Below, piece after piece: positions 47,776-56,884 of a stretch of DNA of 64,000 nucleotides. Position 1 is the first letter of the stretch; each line of letters opens with the position of its first letter. Under the pieces are notes generated by a model. The model did not search any database and was not told the origin of the DNA. It saw nothing but the letters and a program-made list of their open reading frames with translations. The position numbers and the translations under genes are program-made. Location of the stretch: NCBI RefSeq assembly GCF_000621525.1, contig NZ_JHYC01000004.1, forward strand, positions 62,001 to 126,000, in the 5' to 3' direction. This DNA comes from Legionella fairfieldensis ATCC 49588 (GTDB lineage: Bacteria; Pseudomonadota; Gammaproteobacteria; Legionellales; Legionellaceae).

Positions 47776-49023
47776 ATGCATGCGAATGAATTTTTTAAGT
47801 CTGGTGATTTATTAGATGTCTCAGCAACATTTAATAATTGTTTTTTTCATTGTTATATACTTTATTGCCTGAGCCGTCATTTACCCTTGCCTGAAGATTT
47901 ATTCACGTTCAGGTCTCTTTTAGGTCGATATAGTCCCGCCTCTCAATTACAGACTATTTTTACCAGTGAAGAATCACTGTCTCTCTTTTTAAGCAACGCT
48001 GTACCAGCTTCCAGCAGTGTATTCGAAAAAACCTTGATTTTGGGCGTTTTATTACGAGAATGGTGTGCCACTCAATTATTAAATAATATAGAACTTAAGA
48101 AAAGGATGTTTGGAGGGGAATCAGGTGTTTGTCAGGCTTTTTTGCAATACAGGGAGTTTAAGTCTGTAATGACTGCAAATGAGTTGTTTGCAAGTGAGCA
48201 AGGGTTACTCTACGAAGCAAACAAGGATTTTTTAGAATATTTTTGTTTATCTTCCAGAAACCGATTATCTTTGAAAACCAGTAAATTTAACCCTTATTTT
48301 AATGTGAACGAATCAGAAGAAAAAGCGCTTGAAGCTTATTGGCTAGAGGAAGGTTATGCATTATATTGCCGACGTTTTGCTACGTTATTTGTCAAGTTAA
48401 CGCCGGGTGAGGTATCAGCTATTTTAATGGGGTTAGGTCAACCTTTTATCATTTATAATTATGAAGGCAGCCTGTTAGCTAAAAGCAGGAATGAGAATGA
48501 CTCGCCAGTCTTCGGTTTAATACTTAATAGTGCAGAGGGACATTATTATTTATCTCAAGAAAATAATCAGCCCACTTTAAGTGACTATGAAAAGACCTAT
48601 CAGCAGTATAAAAAGGATCGAATTGTTTTTCTGGAACAGCCTGACTATGTGGGTAATTCACTATTAATAGGGGCAATTTGCCCGCAGGAAGTTCTTGGCC
48701 GCAATCCTTTTCATGCAATGATTGAAAAAATAAGACAAATACAGGCTACAACAAAGTCTGGATCTAAAATTAATTTCAATTTTTTATTAAAAGCAGGAGT
48801 GGTTTTTGCTGGGACGGCTTTCACGTCTCTTATAATGGTTAGTATTGCTACAATGACTGAACAATATGATCCGGGGGAAAGTTATAGGGAAGAAGGATTG
48901 GCTATAAGTTCGATAGCAGCCTGTGCTACAGCAACGTATTCTTTTTGTCATTTTTTTAAATCCCCTTCCCTTCGGCAAACCAATACAGAAACTTATCCTG
49001 GCATGAGAGTGAAAGATTACTAA
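47776..49023 (+). CDS. Hypothetical protein with C-terminal membrane segments
   Basis: 415 residues. I prefer the ATG at 47776 (AAGGGA 7 bases before); 47749 is possible. A large soluble N-terminal region (~1-330) contains no recognised domain; two hydrophobic segments (FLLKAGVVFAGTAFTSLIMVSIA and LAISSIAACATATYSFCHFF) lie near the C-terminus. Effector-like in design; function unknown. Confidence 0.6.
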   Translation: MHANEFFKSGDLLDVSATFNNCFFHCYILYCLSRHLPLPEDLFTFRSLLGRYSPASQLQTIFTSEESLSLFLSNAVPASSSVFEKTLILGVLLREWCATQLLNNIELKKRMFGGESGVCQAFLQYREFKSVMTANELFASEQGLLYEANKDFLEYFCLSSRNRLSLKTSKFNPYFNVNESEEKALEAYWLEEGYALYCRRFATLFVKLTPGEVSAILMGLGQPFIIYNYEGSLLAKSRNENDSPVFGLILNSAEGHYYLSQENNQPTLSDYEKTYQQYKKDRIVFLEQPDYVGNSLLIGAICPQEVLGRNPFHAMIEKIRQIQATTKSGSKINFNFLLKAGVVFAGTAFTSLIMVSIATMTEQYDPGESYREEGLAISSIAACATATYSFCHFFKSPSLRQTNTETYPGMRVKDY

Positions 49024-49026
49024 CGA

Positions 49027-49908
49027 TTAGGCAATAGACTTTTCTTTTTCCCAATGTTTTAAAGGCGACAGATGGGGATTATCCATCGCACTGACGGGCA
49101 AATAAAAAGTTTGTTCCAATAAATATTGTCCTCCCAGTGCGGCATGAGAAACCTGATCAGTAAAAACAATCCAGGTACTTTGAGCCGGAAAGTCAACTCG
49201 CTGTTTCGACACGGAGTGTTGATAATTATCATTGAGTTTCATCTGGTCATGTAAGTGCAGTTGATAGTGATCATAGGCAGAACGCAAGGTTTTTGTTGCT
49301 TTAAACCAATGCAATATTTTGGCGCGATTTAAATTATAAGCTGGAATGGATGCGGCAAAACGAGCAATTACCTGGTCAAACCGTTCACCTAAATGCCATA
49401 TTCTGGGTTTTCCATAAGGGTTGATATTCGTAAAAACGCGTAAAATTCGTCGCCCGTTGACTGGCGTGGCGGGAAAAGAATCTACATGCAGACGCGTGTC
49501 ATCTTTACGTTTTGAACTGACTCGTCCTTTGACTTCAGCAGGTCTGTAACTGGTTCTTCCCCATTGTAAAGCATCTTGATACTGAGGAAAGAGAGTCTCT
49601 ATGAGATTTCTGGCAAACGTGGAATAACGTTGCATAAAAGAGTGGAGGATAGCTGTTAAAGAGTCATTATTTTGTTGATGAAAGCCTCCCAGGCGCTGCT
49701 TTTGGTAGTCAAAACTGACATTTTTATGTTTGCCATCGAGTATATTGTCCGTCAGCAAGGTGTTTTGTTCGCTAACCTGTAAATTAAAAGAATAACCAGG
49801 AAAATAAACAACCTGACCACATTCTAAAGCATTTAGTGCCAGATGCTTCTCCTCTTTAGTTAATACAGTTAAATTATTGACATCCAGAGTATATAGGCGT
49901 TCATCCAC
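49027..49908 (-). CDS. kdoO: Kdo hydroxylase
   Basis: Iron/2-oxoglutarate-dependent dioxygenase that hydroxylates Kdo of lipopolysaccharide at C-3 to give the Ko sugar. 293 residues; iron motif HxD at H141/D143 (LHVDSFPATP), family block RILRVFTNINPYGKPRIWH and the late SHAALGGQYLLEQTFYLP, containing a candidate second His. Its last bases lie 3 bases from the convergent hypothetical gene. It modifies the sugar that KdsB, encoded at 10 kb, activates. Confidence 0.88.
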   Translation of the reverse strand: MDERLYTLDVNNLTVLTKEEKHLALNALECGQVVYFPGYSFNLQVSEQNTLLTDNILDGKHKNVSFDYQKQRLGGFHQQNNDSLTAILHSFMQRYSTFARNLIETLFPQYQDALQWGRTSYRPAEVKGRVSSKRKDDTRLHVDSFPATPVNGRRILRVFTNINPYGKPRIWHLGERFDQVIARFAASIPAYNLNRAKILHWFKATKTLRSAYDHYQLHLHDQMKLNDNYQHSVSKQRVDFPAQSTWIVFTDQVSHAALGGQYLLEQTFYLPVSAMDNPHLSPLKHWEKEKSIA

Positions 49909-50185
49909 GATTGTTTCACCATTTAATTAAACAAACAATTCTAACAAATAACCAACCGATTGAGGATCTAAATAAATATTATCACCCGTTAATTTTTGCT
50001 GGGGAACTGGAAATTAAAATCAGATTCATTTATCTTGATAGACCGGTTAAAAAATAGTATTCACAAGAATGTTGATGAATGCAAAATAGTTCGTGTTTCT
50101 TTTGTTAGTGCCAACAAAGCAGTGCTTCATTGCGGTTGTCACTTAAGTCGTGAAATGGAACTGCTATCAGGAACTAAGGATTGGT

Positions 50186-51649
50186 ATGAAAAAATTACAA
50201 TTATTATTTTGGACTTTTATTCCTGCTATTAGTTTAGCGAATGTTCAGACGGATGTTCAACAGATGCAAATTCGTATAGGACATCCCACCGTTATTTTAG
50301 GACCGGCTCCCAACATCGTTGATAATTTCTTTAACTCCATGCGATTGGAAGATGGCTCCTACTTATGTTCAACGGCAAATGCTACCAGTTATCTGATGAA
50401 GGGAAAAGATTCTCTTTGTACCGATAGTGCTTTAACGCCCATACTCGGACCGGTAAATAATGGATATGCCGATTGTGGTTTGTGGATCAACGATATTATT
50501 CAGGATGTGCACAACTCCAACCATTTTTATGCTTTTGTCCACGAAGAAACCGGGTGTAATTATCAAGTGGATCAAACGCATAAATCCATGGGGGTTGCCC
50601 AATCGTTTGACGGAGGTAAAAGCTGGTCTTTATTTGGACAAACCATTACTGGTACGGATTCTCCGGCAGGAGGAAAAATCACGGGGGAAGGTGATTGTAC
50701 TACAATAGCTGATGATAAGTACTACTATACCTATTGTTATAGAAATACAGATTATAAAACCATTGTGGCACGTGCCTCCAAAGGTTGTCCTCCTATAAGC
50801 GGTATGTGGTTTAAATATTTAAATGGTACGTGGAATTCCCCCGGTCTGGGAGGGGAGGCAACGCCACTGAATGTTTATGGTTCTCCTTCAAGATGGGCTG
50901 AAAAAGACTATATTATGATGGTAAGTATTCCTTCAGGAAATAGCGGTATGAAAGCTGCTTTTTCTTCCGATAGGGTTAATTTTTTCAATCTTCCTGATCC
51001 TCTCCTTATTAGTGATAACGCAAGCTGGGTTAGAACACCAGATTCCAGTCAATTGGAAGCCTACGCCTCTGTAATTAGTTCAGAAGGTAATCGAACATGG
51101 CATAATGGTTTTTTTAAACTCACCTATATGTATTTGGCACCAGGGGCAGGGTTTTCTCAACGCTATCTGATCAGTCGGGACGTTAGTCTTTCTCTTGATG
51201 CTGTGCCTGATAACGAGGGAAATCTGCCTCAAGTGGGAGTCGAATTAAGTCGGTGGGAAAATGGTTCAGGTTCTACTCCGGCAAAAATTCAGACTACTAA
51301 TGCACCTGTTTTAAATGGTCTGACCTATCAAGGCAAGCTGGGTTATTTGATGACACGTCAATTATCCGGAAAAAATTCACCGGCTACTATAGGAATTGAA
51401 GAGTGTGTGAGTGACTGGCAAGGGGCTGGGGCCAGCGATTATATTATTACCCCCAACGGAACGTGTGCGGCGGCGGGTTATAAGCGTTTGCGTACATTAG
51501 GCTGGTTATACAAGACCAGGCAGGCCAATACTACGGCGCTTTATCGATGCTGGAGTCCGGCCAGGTATAAATCCCATTTTGTTTCTACTCACTCTGATTG
51601 CGATGGTGAAATAATGGAATATATTTTGGGATATATTTTAATCAGTTGA
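50186..51649 (+). CDS. Secreted beta-propeller-like protein (sialidase/GH43-like fold)
   Basis: 487 residues from the ATG at 50186 (AAGGATT before it). Signal peptide MKKLQLLFWTFIPAISLA. The mature protein has repeated Asp-box-like and propeller features (SFDGGKSWSLFGQ; VARASKGC; AFSSDRVNFF) and eight or so Cys. The last ~40 residues (TALYRCWSPARYKSHFVST... LGYI) resemble a short repeat module found at the C-terminus of many secreted proteins. Predicted glycan-binding or glycosidase-like; catalytic residues not assignable. Confidence 0.65.
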   Translation: MKKLQLLFWTFIPAISLANVQTDVQQMQIRIGHPTVILGPAPNIVDNFFNSMRLEDGSYLCSTANATSYLMKGKDSLCTDSALTPILGPVNNGYADCGLWINDIIQDVHNSNHFYAFVHEETGCNYQVDQTHKSMGVAQSFDGGKSWSLFGQTITGTDSPAGGKITGEGDCTTIADDKYYYTYCYRNTDYKTIVARASKGCPPISGMWFKYLNGTWNSPGLGGEATPLNVYGSPSRWAEKDYIMMVSIPSGNSGMKAAFSSDRVNFFNLPDPLLISDNASWVRTPDSSQLEAYASVISSEGNRTWHNGFFKLTYMYLAPGAGFSQRYLISRDVSLSLDAVPDNEGNLPQVGVELSRWENGSGSTPAKIQTTNAPVLNGLTYQGKLGYLMTRQLSGKNSPATIGIEECVSDWQGAGASDYIITPNGTCAAAGYKRLRTLGWLYKTRQANTTALYRCWSPARYKSHFVSTHSDCDGEIMEYILGYILIS

Positions 51650-51698
51650 TTGATGACGTCGGTTAAAAAGTCTCTCACTTAGCCAGCTTCTTACGGGA

Positions 51699-51719
51699 TG
51701 CTGTGGGCAAGCCACAGCA
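51699..51719. repeat. Hairpin after secreted protein gene
   Basis: TGCTGTGG - GCAAG - CCACAGCA, 8-base perfect arms. No T-run, so not a clear terminator. Confidence 0.4.
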
Positions 51720-51743
51720 CGCAGGCTTTGCGGGTGTCAAGGA

Positions 51744-51760
51744 AAACTTAAGGTTAATTG
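51744..51760 (-). repeat. Dispersed repeat, CAATTARCCTTAAGTTT family
   Basis: Minus-strand copy reading CAATTAACCTTAAGTTT, one base different from the copies at 16185 and 25323. Confidence 0.45.
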
Positions 51761-51876
51761 CGAGGTAAAACCGATTTAACTGCACTTAAAATCGCATCGC
51801 GGGGATCGATAAGTTAATTGACAGGTAATGAAGCCTTTTACTATGATAGCCGCAAATTAAAATAAGAGTTCTCTTC

Positions 51877-52605
51877 ATGAAAAAAATAATGGATTATCAC
51901 ACTTTTAAGGACATCATCAATAATCTATATGCTTATTATGCAGGCTATGATAAACGGCCTACTTTTTTTGACATTGAAAAAACGTTTCCTTCTTTAAACC
52001 AGATCACCTTAAATTTTCCTTCTATAAAACAAGAGTTTGAAAATGTATTAGCGAATACCAGCAAATTACCGCGTTATCATGATATTGATCCGGGTGAAGC
52101 AGAGATCTCGGATACAACACAAAAAAACTGGAATGTTTTTGTATTATATCTTCTCGGTTATCAGTTAGAAAAAGCGCAAGCTTTATGTCCTGTTCTTTGT
52201 AATCTGGTCAAAGGCATACCCCATTTAATTCAGGCTTTTTTCTCCATCCTGGAACCAGGGAAGTCTATTCCTCTGCACAAAGGCCCATATATTGGTTATT
52301 TACGATATCACCTGGGTATTCATATTCCAAAAAATAATCCACCACAAATCATTATTAATAATCAACCGTATACGTGGAAAGAAGGAGAGGCCGTATTATT
52401 TGATGATTCCTGGCCGCACGAAGTAAGAAATGAAAGTGATGATTTTCGCGCCGTATTGATCATTGATGTATTACGTCCCATGCCAATGTTTCCTCACCTG
52501 ATTAATCAATTTGTCACACAGGTTCTTGGACGTTTTTTCTACGGACGCAAGGTAGTGAAGCGTGCTTTACAGTTTGATGAAGATCTTAAACCTTTGGCGC
52601 AATAG
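51877..52605 (+). CDS. Aspartyl/asparaginyl beta-hydroxylase-family oxygenase, LpxO-like
   Basis: 242 residues, iron/2-oxoglutarate-dependent. The pattern EPGKSIPLHKGPYIGYLRYHLGIHIP followed by FDDSWPHEVRN gives the two candidate iron histidines of the Asp/Asn hydroxylase fold. LpxO members hydroxylate the secondary acyl chain of lipid A at C-2; this protein lacks the large N-terminal membrane anchors of some LpxO but has a short hydrophobic C-terminal helix. It could instead be a peptide hydroxylase. Confidence 0.75.
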   Translation: MKKIMDYHTFKDIINNLYAYYAGYDKRPTFFDIEKTFPSLNQITLNFPSIKQEFENVLANTSKLPRYHDIDPGEAEISDTTQKNWNVFVLYLLGYQLEKAQALCPVLCNLVKGIPHLIQAFFSILEPGKSIPLHKGPYIGYLRYHLGIHIPKNNPPQIIINNQPYTWKEGEAVLFDDSWPHEVRNESDDFRAVLIIDVLRPMPMFPHLINQFVTQVLGRFFYGRKVVKRALQFDEDLKPLAQ

Positions 52606-52684
52606 CGCTTGCAAGTTTGCAATGATGCTTTCATTCGAAAACAGATAATTTACCTGTGACACTCAATGACTCATGGAGAATAGA

Positions 52685-53947
52685 ATGCCTCTTACAGAAG
52701 AGTTTAGGAAAAAAACTGAAAATGTAATTTTAAGTAAGGACAGCGAACAAATTAAGTCTGTGTTTGCAGAAATTAAAAAAGCAGGTAAATTTGAAGATAA
52801 AAAAGATAGTTTTTTGCTCCTTATAAAGAAAGGCACCCCGCAACAAATTATGGACGTTTATTCACTATTTTTTTTGAGGCGCCTTCCACCCCGTGGTGCA
52901 GCCTTCTCTATTGAATATTTCGCATTAAAACAAATAATAGCAACAGGCAATAAAGAATTGCTGAAATCCACACTCGATAAAGTGTCGGAAATAAATGATG
53001 CGGATTCAATTATAGCCTATTTTAAGCTGCTAGTAGAAAACAAAAAGACTGGTTTATTAAGCCCTACAAACGAAACAACTTATTGTCATCGGCAGTACAA
53101 TTTAGCCGAATTATTTTGTGAGCAGCCTGTTTATAGTAAAACATTATGGGAGCTGTTCAAGTTAAATATGTTAACCCTTCCATCCCCAAAAACAGATCGT
53201 TCTTCATTTAAAACCACAGGTGAATATTTTAAAAAATTAATTACTACAAATCCTTATGAATTATTTTTAACGTTAGCCAAGTATCCAGATCTTATCAGGG
53301 AGCAAGACGAGAACGATAATACTTTGTTGCATGTTTTTTATGAAACCAATGGGACATCCGATTGTGAACTTATACTTACTTATGCTCCTAAAGTAGATTT
53401 TAGTATACAAAATAAAAAGGGTGATAACATTTTGCATCTTGGCATAAAATATTATCATCGTCCTCATAATACTAATCTTCATGCAGGAGAGACTGGTGGA
53501 GAATATTTTCTACCTCTTTTGTTAAATGAAAAAGAACAAAATCGAAAGGCCGCGAATGCGTTTAATCAAAATCAGGAAACGCCATTTCATCTTTTATTTA
53601 AGCAAATTAAGTTAACTCCCAATACAAGTACTAAAGAAGAATTCACTCTGAAATATGCAAAAAAATTATTAAAAACAGGCGGTGATCCAACTCTAAAAAA
53701 CTCAACGCAAACAAGCACTGCTCTTGATATTTTATCGACGCGTATAGAGTATTATTCGAAGCAATCTGATGAAAACATTCAATCATTTGTTCTTCAGTGG
53801 GAAAAGTTTAAAGAAGAAGCCATTTCCAAGTATGCGATAAAAAAAGAGACTATTAAAACAAGTCGAGATTTAATGTTTTCTCCCACCACAACAAATCCTT
53901 CTATTAGAAGTGACGATAAATTATGCGCCGACAATTTCTCGCTATGA
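52685..53947 (+). CDS. Ankyrin-repeat protein, effector candidate
   Basis: 420 residues, starting at the ATG at 52685 (GGAG 7 bases before); 52673 is also possible. An N-terminal helical region (~1-190) precedes three or four divergent ankyrin repeats (~200-360; DENDNTLLHVFYETN, KKGDNILHLGIKYY, NQETPFHLLFKQI, LLKTGGDPTLKN). The C-terminus is Lys/Ser-rich. No signal peptide. Convergent with the repeat protein gene at 54 kb, with a hairpin at 53970-53999 between them. Confidence 0.75.
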   Translation: MPLTEEFRKKTENVILSKDSEQIKSVFAEIKKAGKFEDKKDSFLLLIKKGTPQQIMDVYSLFFLRRLPPRGAAFSIEYFALKQIIATGNKELLKSTLDKVSEINDADSIIAYFKLLVENKKTGLLSPTNETTYCHRQYNLAELFCEQPVYSKTLWELFKLNMLTLPSPKTDRSSFKTTGEYFKKLITTNPYELFLTLAKYPDLIREQDENDNTLLHVFYETNGTSDCELILTYAPKVDFSIQNKKGDNILHLGIKYYHRPHNTNLHAGETGGEYFLPLLLNEKEQNRKAANAFNQNQETPFHLLFKQIKLTPNTSTKEEFTLKYAKKLLKTGGDPTLKNSTQTSTALDILSTRIEYYSKQSDENIQSFVLQWEKFKEEAISKYAIKKETIKTSRDLMFSPTTTNPSIRSDDKLCADNFSL

Positions 53948-53969
53948 GGTGTTGCAGAAACGGGAAAAA

Positions 53970-53999
53970 GTGTGAGCAATTGCAATTGATTGTTCACAC
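53970..53999. repeat. Hairpin between convergent genes
   Basis: GTGTGAGCAAT / ATTGTTCACAC arms of 11 bases with one G:T pair and an 8-base loop. Placed 23 bases after the ankyrin gene stop; possible transcription end without a T-run. Confidence 0.45.
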
Positions 54000-54170
54000 T
54001 ATCAATCGCTTCCTGCGATAAATTCACCTGAAGAACAGTCCCTTGTTTGTCATTTGCAACTCCCAAGTCAGTAAGTGTAGTTGCCGGGAAGGATATAATA
54101 TATGCGGGCATTGGCGGTTCAGTGTTTAAGAAATCGCTTATAAGCACCAAAGTTAACGCTTATCCACAGG

Positions 54171-55496
54171 TTAAGGTATCAATTTTCTTTTCTTAGCGTG
54201 ACCTTGAGCATAGGTAAGTGGATTTAAACTGGAAGAAGGCAGTGAGGCCCACGGGTTTTGAAAGAAATGGCAGGGATTCTCTGCAATGGAGGCGCGAGTT
54301 TGACCAGACCTTGTTTTATTGGCATTGGTGCTATTAAGACTGCTTTTTTCCCAGGGGATAGAATTACTTATTGAATAAGGACGAGTCATCGGTGATTGGG
54401 TGGCGACAACAGAAGATGCATTGTTTTGCGGTGTTTTTGAAGCAGGTAAAGTGGGTTGATTGAGTGGGTTCTCTTCTCTCTCTTGATTATTAAGCGGAGG
54501 ACTGGGAGTGTTATTTGCTACCTGAATTCCATAGTCATTATTTTTTTGGTAACCAGGGTTATCGGAAACTGTGACTGACTTTTCTGTCTGCTGAAATGGA
54601 CGAACAGGCAGAGCCATTTCTCCATCAGAATGAGGGAAATCATTATCATTTTCCTGTCTTAACGAAGGTTGGGTGGTTGTTACGGTTGAATTTGGGGTTG
54701 TGTATGAGGTGCGCGTTTCCAAGGAAGAACAATTATCTACCGTATTACCGTTTTCTAGACTGGAATGAGCAGTAGATGGGCATTGTACCCTCGTTGCTGG
54801 TGATTCTTGTGAAAAAATAACAACGGGCGCGTTGTTTTCTGCTGCGGGTAATGTTGCTGTAGAAAGCAGGCACTGATCTGTATGGTTATCCCTTAAGAAG
54901 AAAGTAATATATTTCTTCAGTACGGAATTGGGGTTTTCCATTCCTATTTTAAATCCTGATAAAAATTCAGGATTGCCTCGAATTTGACTATTGCCACTAT
55001 ATTTAACAAATTCCATCTCTTCCAGACTTTTTTTGTTAAGACATCTTGCCAGTGCGCCTAATCTGATGCCTTTTTCATGGAAGCATTTTGTCGAGTTAAG
55101 TAGTTTAATCGTATATTTTTCTTCATAGCCGTTTAGGTAATCGGGAGTTTGGTTGGCAATATCTATAGCAGGAAAATAATTAGCCCGAAAAGAAACCTTA
55201 CTACTTAATCCTCCCTTTCGATATTCTGATGTTTTTAAAAGGGTAGGTAAAAGACCTTTAAGCTGTTGTTTTATTTGCTGATAGTTGTCTTTAATAGGTT
55301 GATCATATAATTCACCCAATAACGCGGCTGTTTTTTTGGGGTTAAGCGTTTTTAATTGTTTAAAAGATAGATTAAGGTTAGATGAGATAAAGAGTAGAGA
55401 ATAACTATCTAAAGTGGAAAAAATACTAGCATTTTCCCTGGAGCAACAAAGAAGTCTTGCCTGTAATTTAAAAAAGGTGAGTTCATCCAGTTTCAT
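54171..55496 (-). CDS. Repeat protein with basic C-terminal tail (paralogue), effector candidate
   Basis: 441 residues. Same plan as the 557-residue protein at 10830-12503, but with one ~72-residue repeat (DYLNGYEEKYTIKLLN... PEFLSGFKIGMEN), a diverged N-terminal domain (LDELTFFKLQ) and the same low-complexity Ser/Thr/Asn/Pro region. It ends HAKKRKLIP, again NLS-like. The shared disordered region is almost identical at DNA level whereas the N-terminal domains differ strongly, pointing to gene conversion of the 3' half or diversifying selection of the 5' half. Confidence 0.7.
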   Translation of the reverse strand: MKLDELTFFKLQARLLCCSRENASIFSTLDSYSLLFISSNLNLSFKQLKTLNPKKTAALLGELYDQPIKDNYQQIKQQLKGLLPTLLKTSEYRKGGLSSKVSFRANYFPAIDIANQTPDYLNGYEEKYTIKLLNSTKCFHEKGIRLGALARCLNKKSLEEMEFVKYSGNSQIRGNPEFLSGFKIGMENPNSVLKKYITFFLRDNHTDQCLLSTATLPAAENNAPVVIFSQESPATRVQCPSTAHSSLENGNTVDNCSSLETRTSYTTPNSTVTTTQPSLRQENDNDFPHSDGEMALPVRPFQQTEKSVTVSDNPGYQKNNDYGIQVANNTPSPPLNNQEREENPLNQPTLPASKTPQNNASSVVATQSPMTRPYSISNSIPWEKSSLNSTNANKTRSGQTRASIAENPCHFFQNPWASLPSSSLNPLTYAQGHAKKRKLIP

Positions 55497-55840
55497 GTTT
55501 TTAACTCTTCAACAAAGTCAATAGCTTTTCTATTCTATCATTGATAACTTATCAAAAAATTAACTTCTATTGTTTTTTTTGCATGATATGTTCATTTAGT
55601 AGTCTGTTTATCAATAAGTGTGATAAGTTCAGGACACGCCAAATTTTCGCTTTAGTTAACTGTTTTGTCATTAATGTTGGGATTTAAAAGTGGACTTGCC
55701 TGTATGAAATACTGGTGTGGCGGGTAGAGTCTGTTTGAGTGAATCAGGTTTTTCCTGAACCAACACAGATCAATCACACAGGTGAATCCCATTGGTAGCT
55801 GATTTAGGCTTTGGCAATTTTTTCAATGATCTGCGAAAGC
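55497..55840. other. Gap upstream of paralogue
   Basis: 344 bases. The first ~130 are the upstream part of the duplicated segment with the palindrome at 55542-55554. A short hairpin TCAGG-TTTTT-CCTGA follows at ~55745. Nothing else recognised. Confidence 0.5.
55542..55554. promoter_or_regulatory. Conserved palindrome upstream of paralogue
   Basis: TGATAACTTATCA on the + strand, arms TGATA/TATCA as in the 12547-12559 site, 46-58 bases upstream of the ATG. Preserved while much of the adjoining coding sequence has diverged. Confidence 0.4.
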
Positions 55841-56884
55841 TTACGAATTTTTAGTCCATTTTTTAATACAATAAGCTGATAATTTATCGATCCATTTAGT
55901 CCTTACATTGATTACTCGTAAGATATTGTATAGAGAAAAAAGATAAAGTTGTCTTAAGTAAGAGAGTGTCTGATATTTTAATCGATTGAAGAAAGAGCGC
56001 CCTTTAATTAAACCATAGTAATTTTTTAACCAGGTATGATGATAAATAAACCACTCGTGATTTTCTCGGGAAAATTGAAAACAAAAATGCTTTAAAGAAA
56101 TAAGAAAAAATTGCGTTTGATCCAATACTAAAAAATTATTCATCAGCATTTTTGCAGAAATTTGACAATTATTATTGCTGGTATCCGCGGTATGTTCCAG
56201 TTTAATTGGCGTATGTTTGTTCAAAAAAGAGCTTGTAATATGTTGTTCCGGGGGCATCTTCCATAATACGGAGGGAGCGATATCAAAAAACGGTTTGCAG
56301 TGAGTCAAAAACCATTGAGAAAAATGTGGTTCAGGAATTAAAGGAACATCGTAAAGGTCCATTAAATCTTCTTTGTAACCGAAATAAGCCCAGTCGCTAA
56401 TATGAAAAGGTTTATGCATGGTAAATAGAGAAGTTTTATGGCCCTGAATAGACCACATACTAAAAGCAAGAATGCGCGCTTTAACGAATTTACATTCTGT
56501 ATTATACAGAGGATAGTGTTCAAAATAATTTAAGAATTTTTTTGAAACAAGAAATAAGTCAGATCGTACTTTAAACACATATTTTCTTGATGCTGCTTTA
56601 ATACCCGCCAAAGTAGAGATAATTAGTCGATTGCAATTATTAAGAAGTTTGTGATTATAGTAATCAAACCAACTGGCGCCGGGATCTTTGTTCATAATGA
56701 CTTTGTCATAAACAATTCCCCTTGTATCTTCTCCTTCCCACGTTGAGAGGATTAATTCACTCGTGGGAAAAAGTTTTTTTAGCCGTAAACAAGCTAATTG
56801 GGTGATTTCCTCAGTAACATCGTATTTTGACTGAGTTAAAATAGGCCCTTGTACAACGATTGAGATGTCCTTATCGGGTATCAT
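55841..56884 (-). CDS. WavE-like polysaccharide synthesis protein (second copy)
   Basis: 347 residues. N-terminus DISIVVQGPILTQ and blocks FPTSELILSTWEGE, NKDPGASWFDYY and NCNRLIISTLAGIKAA are WavE-family signatures (Vibrio LPS core region); WavE is presumed to act as a glycosyltransferase. Overlaps the first copy by 14 bases. The two copies share most of their length but are well diverged. Last gene of the five-gene cassette. Confidence 0.82.
   Translation of the reverse strand: MIPDKDISIVVQGPILTQSKYDVTEEITQLACLRLKKLFPTSELILSTWEGEDTRGIVYDKVIMNKDPGASWFDYYNHKLLNNCNRLIISTLAGIKAASRKYVFKVRSDLFLVSKKFLNYFEHYPLYNTECKFVKARILAFSMWSIQGHKTSLFTMHKPFHISDWAYFGYKEDLMDLYDVPLIPEPHFSQWFLTHCKPFFDIAPSVLWKMPPEQHITSSFLNKHTPIKLEHTADTSNNNCQISAKMLMNNFLVLDQTQFFLISLKHFCFQFSRENHEWFIYHHTWLKNYYGLIKGRSFFNRLKYQTLSYLRQLYLFSLYNILRVINVRTKWIDKLSAYCIKKWTKNS

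Larger units (their letters stand above)
54112..55625. repeat. Duplicated segment, copy 2
   Basis: Second copy of the segment at 10773-12630, again containing one gene plus flanks. The 3' ~620 bases of the gene are nearly identical to copy 1; the 5' half is diverged and lacks one repeat unit. Boundaries are by eye. Confidence 0.75.

Noticed and set aside
49996..50232. 78-codon open frame upstream of the secreted propeller protein
   Set aside because: No ribosome site, overlaps the start of a gene with a clear signal peptide, and no recognisable pattern.
53794..54150. 118-codon minus-strand frame over the ankyrin 3' end
   Set aside because: Overlaps a well-supported ankyrin gene and lacks a ribosome site; only its non-overlapping part is mentioned as a possible remnant.
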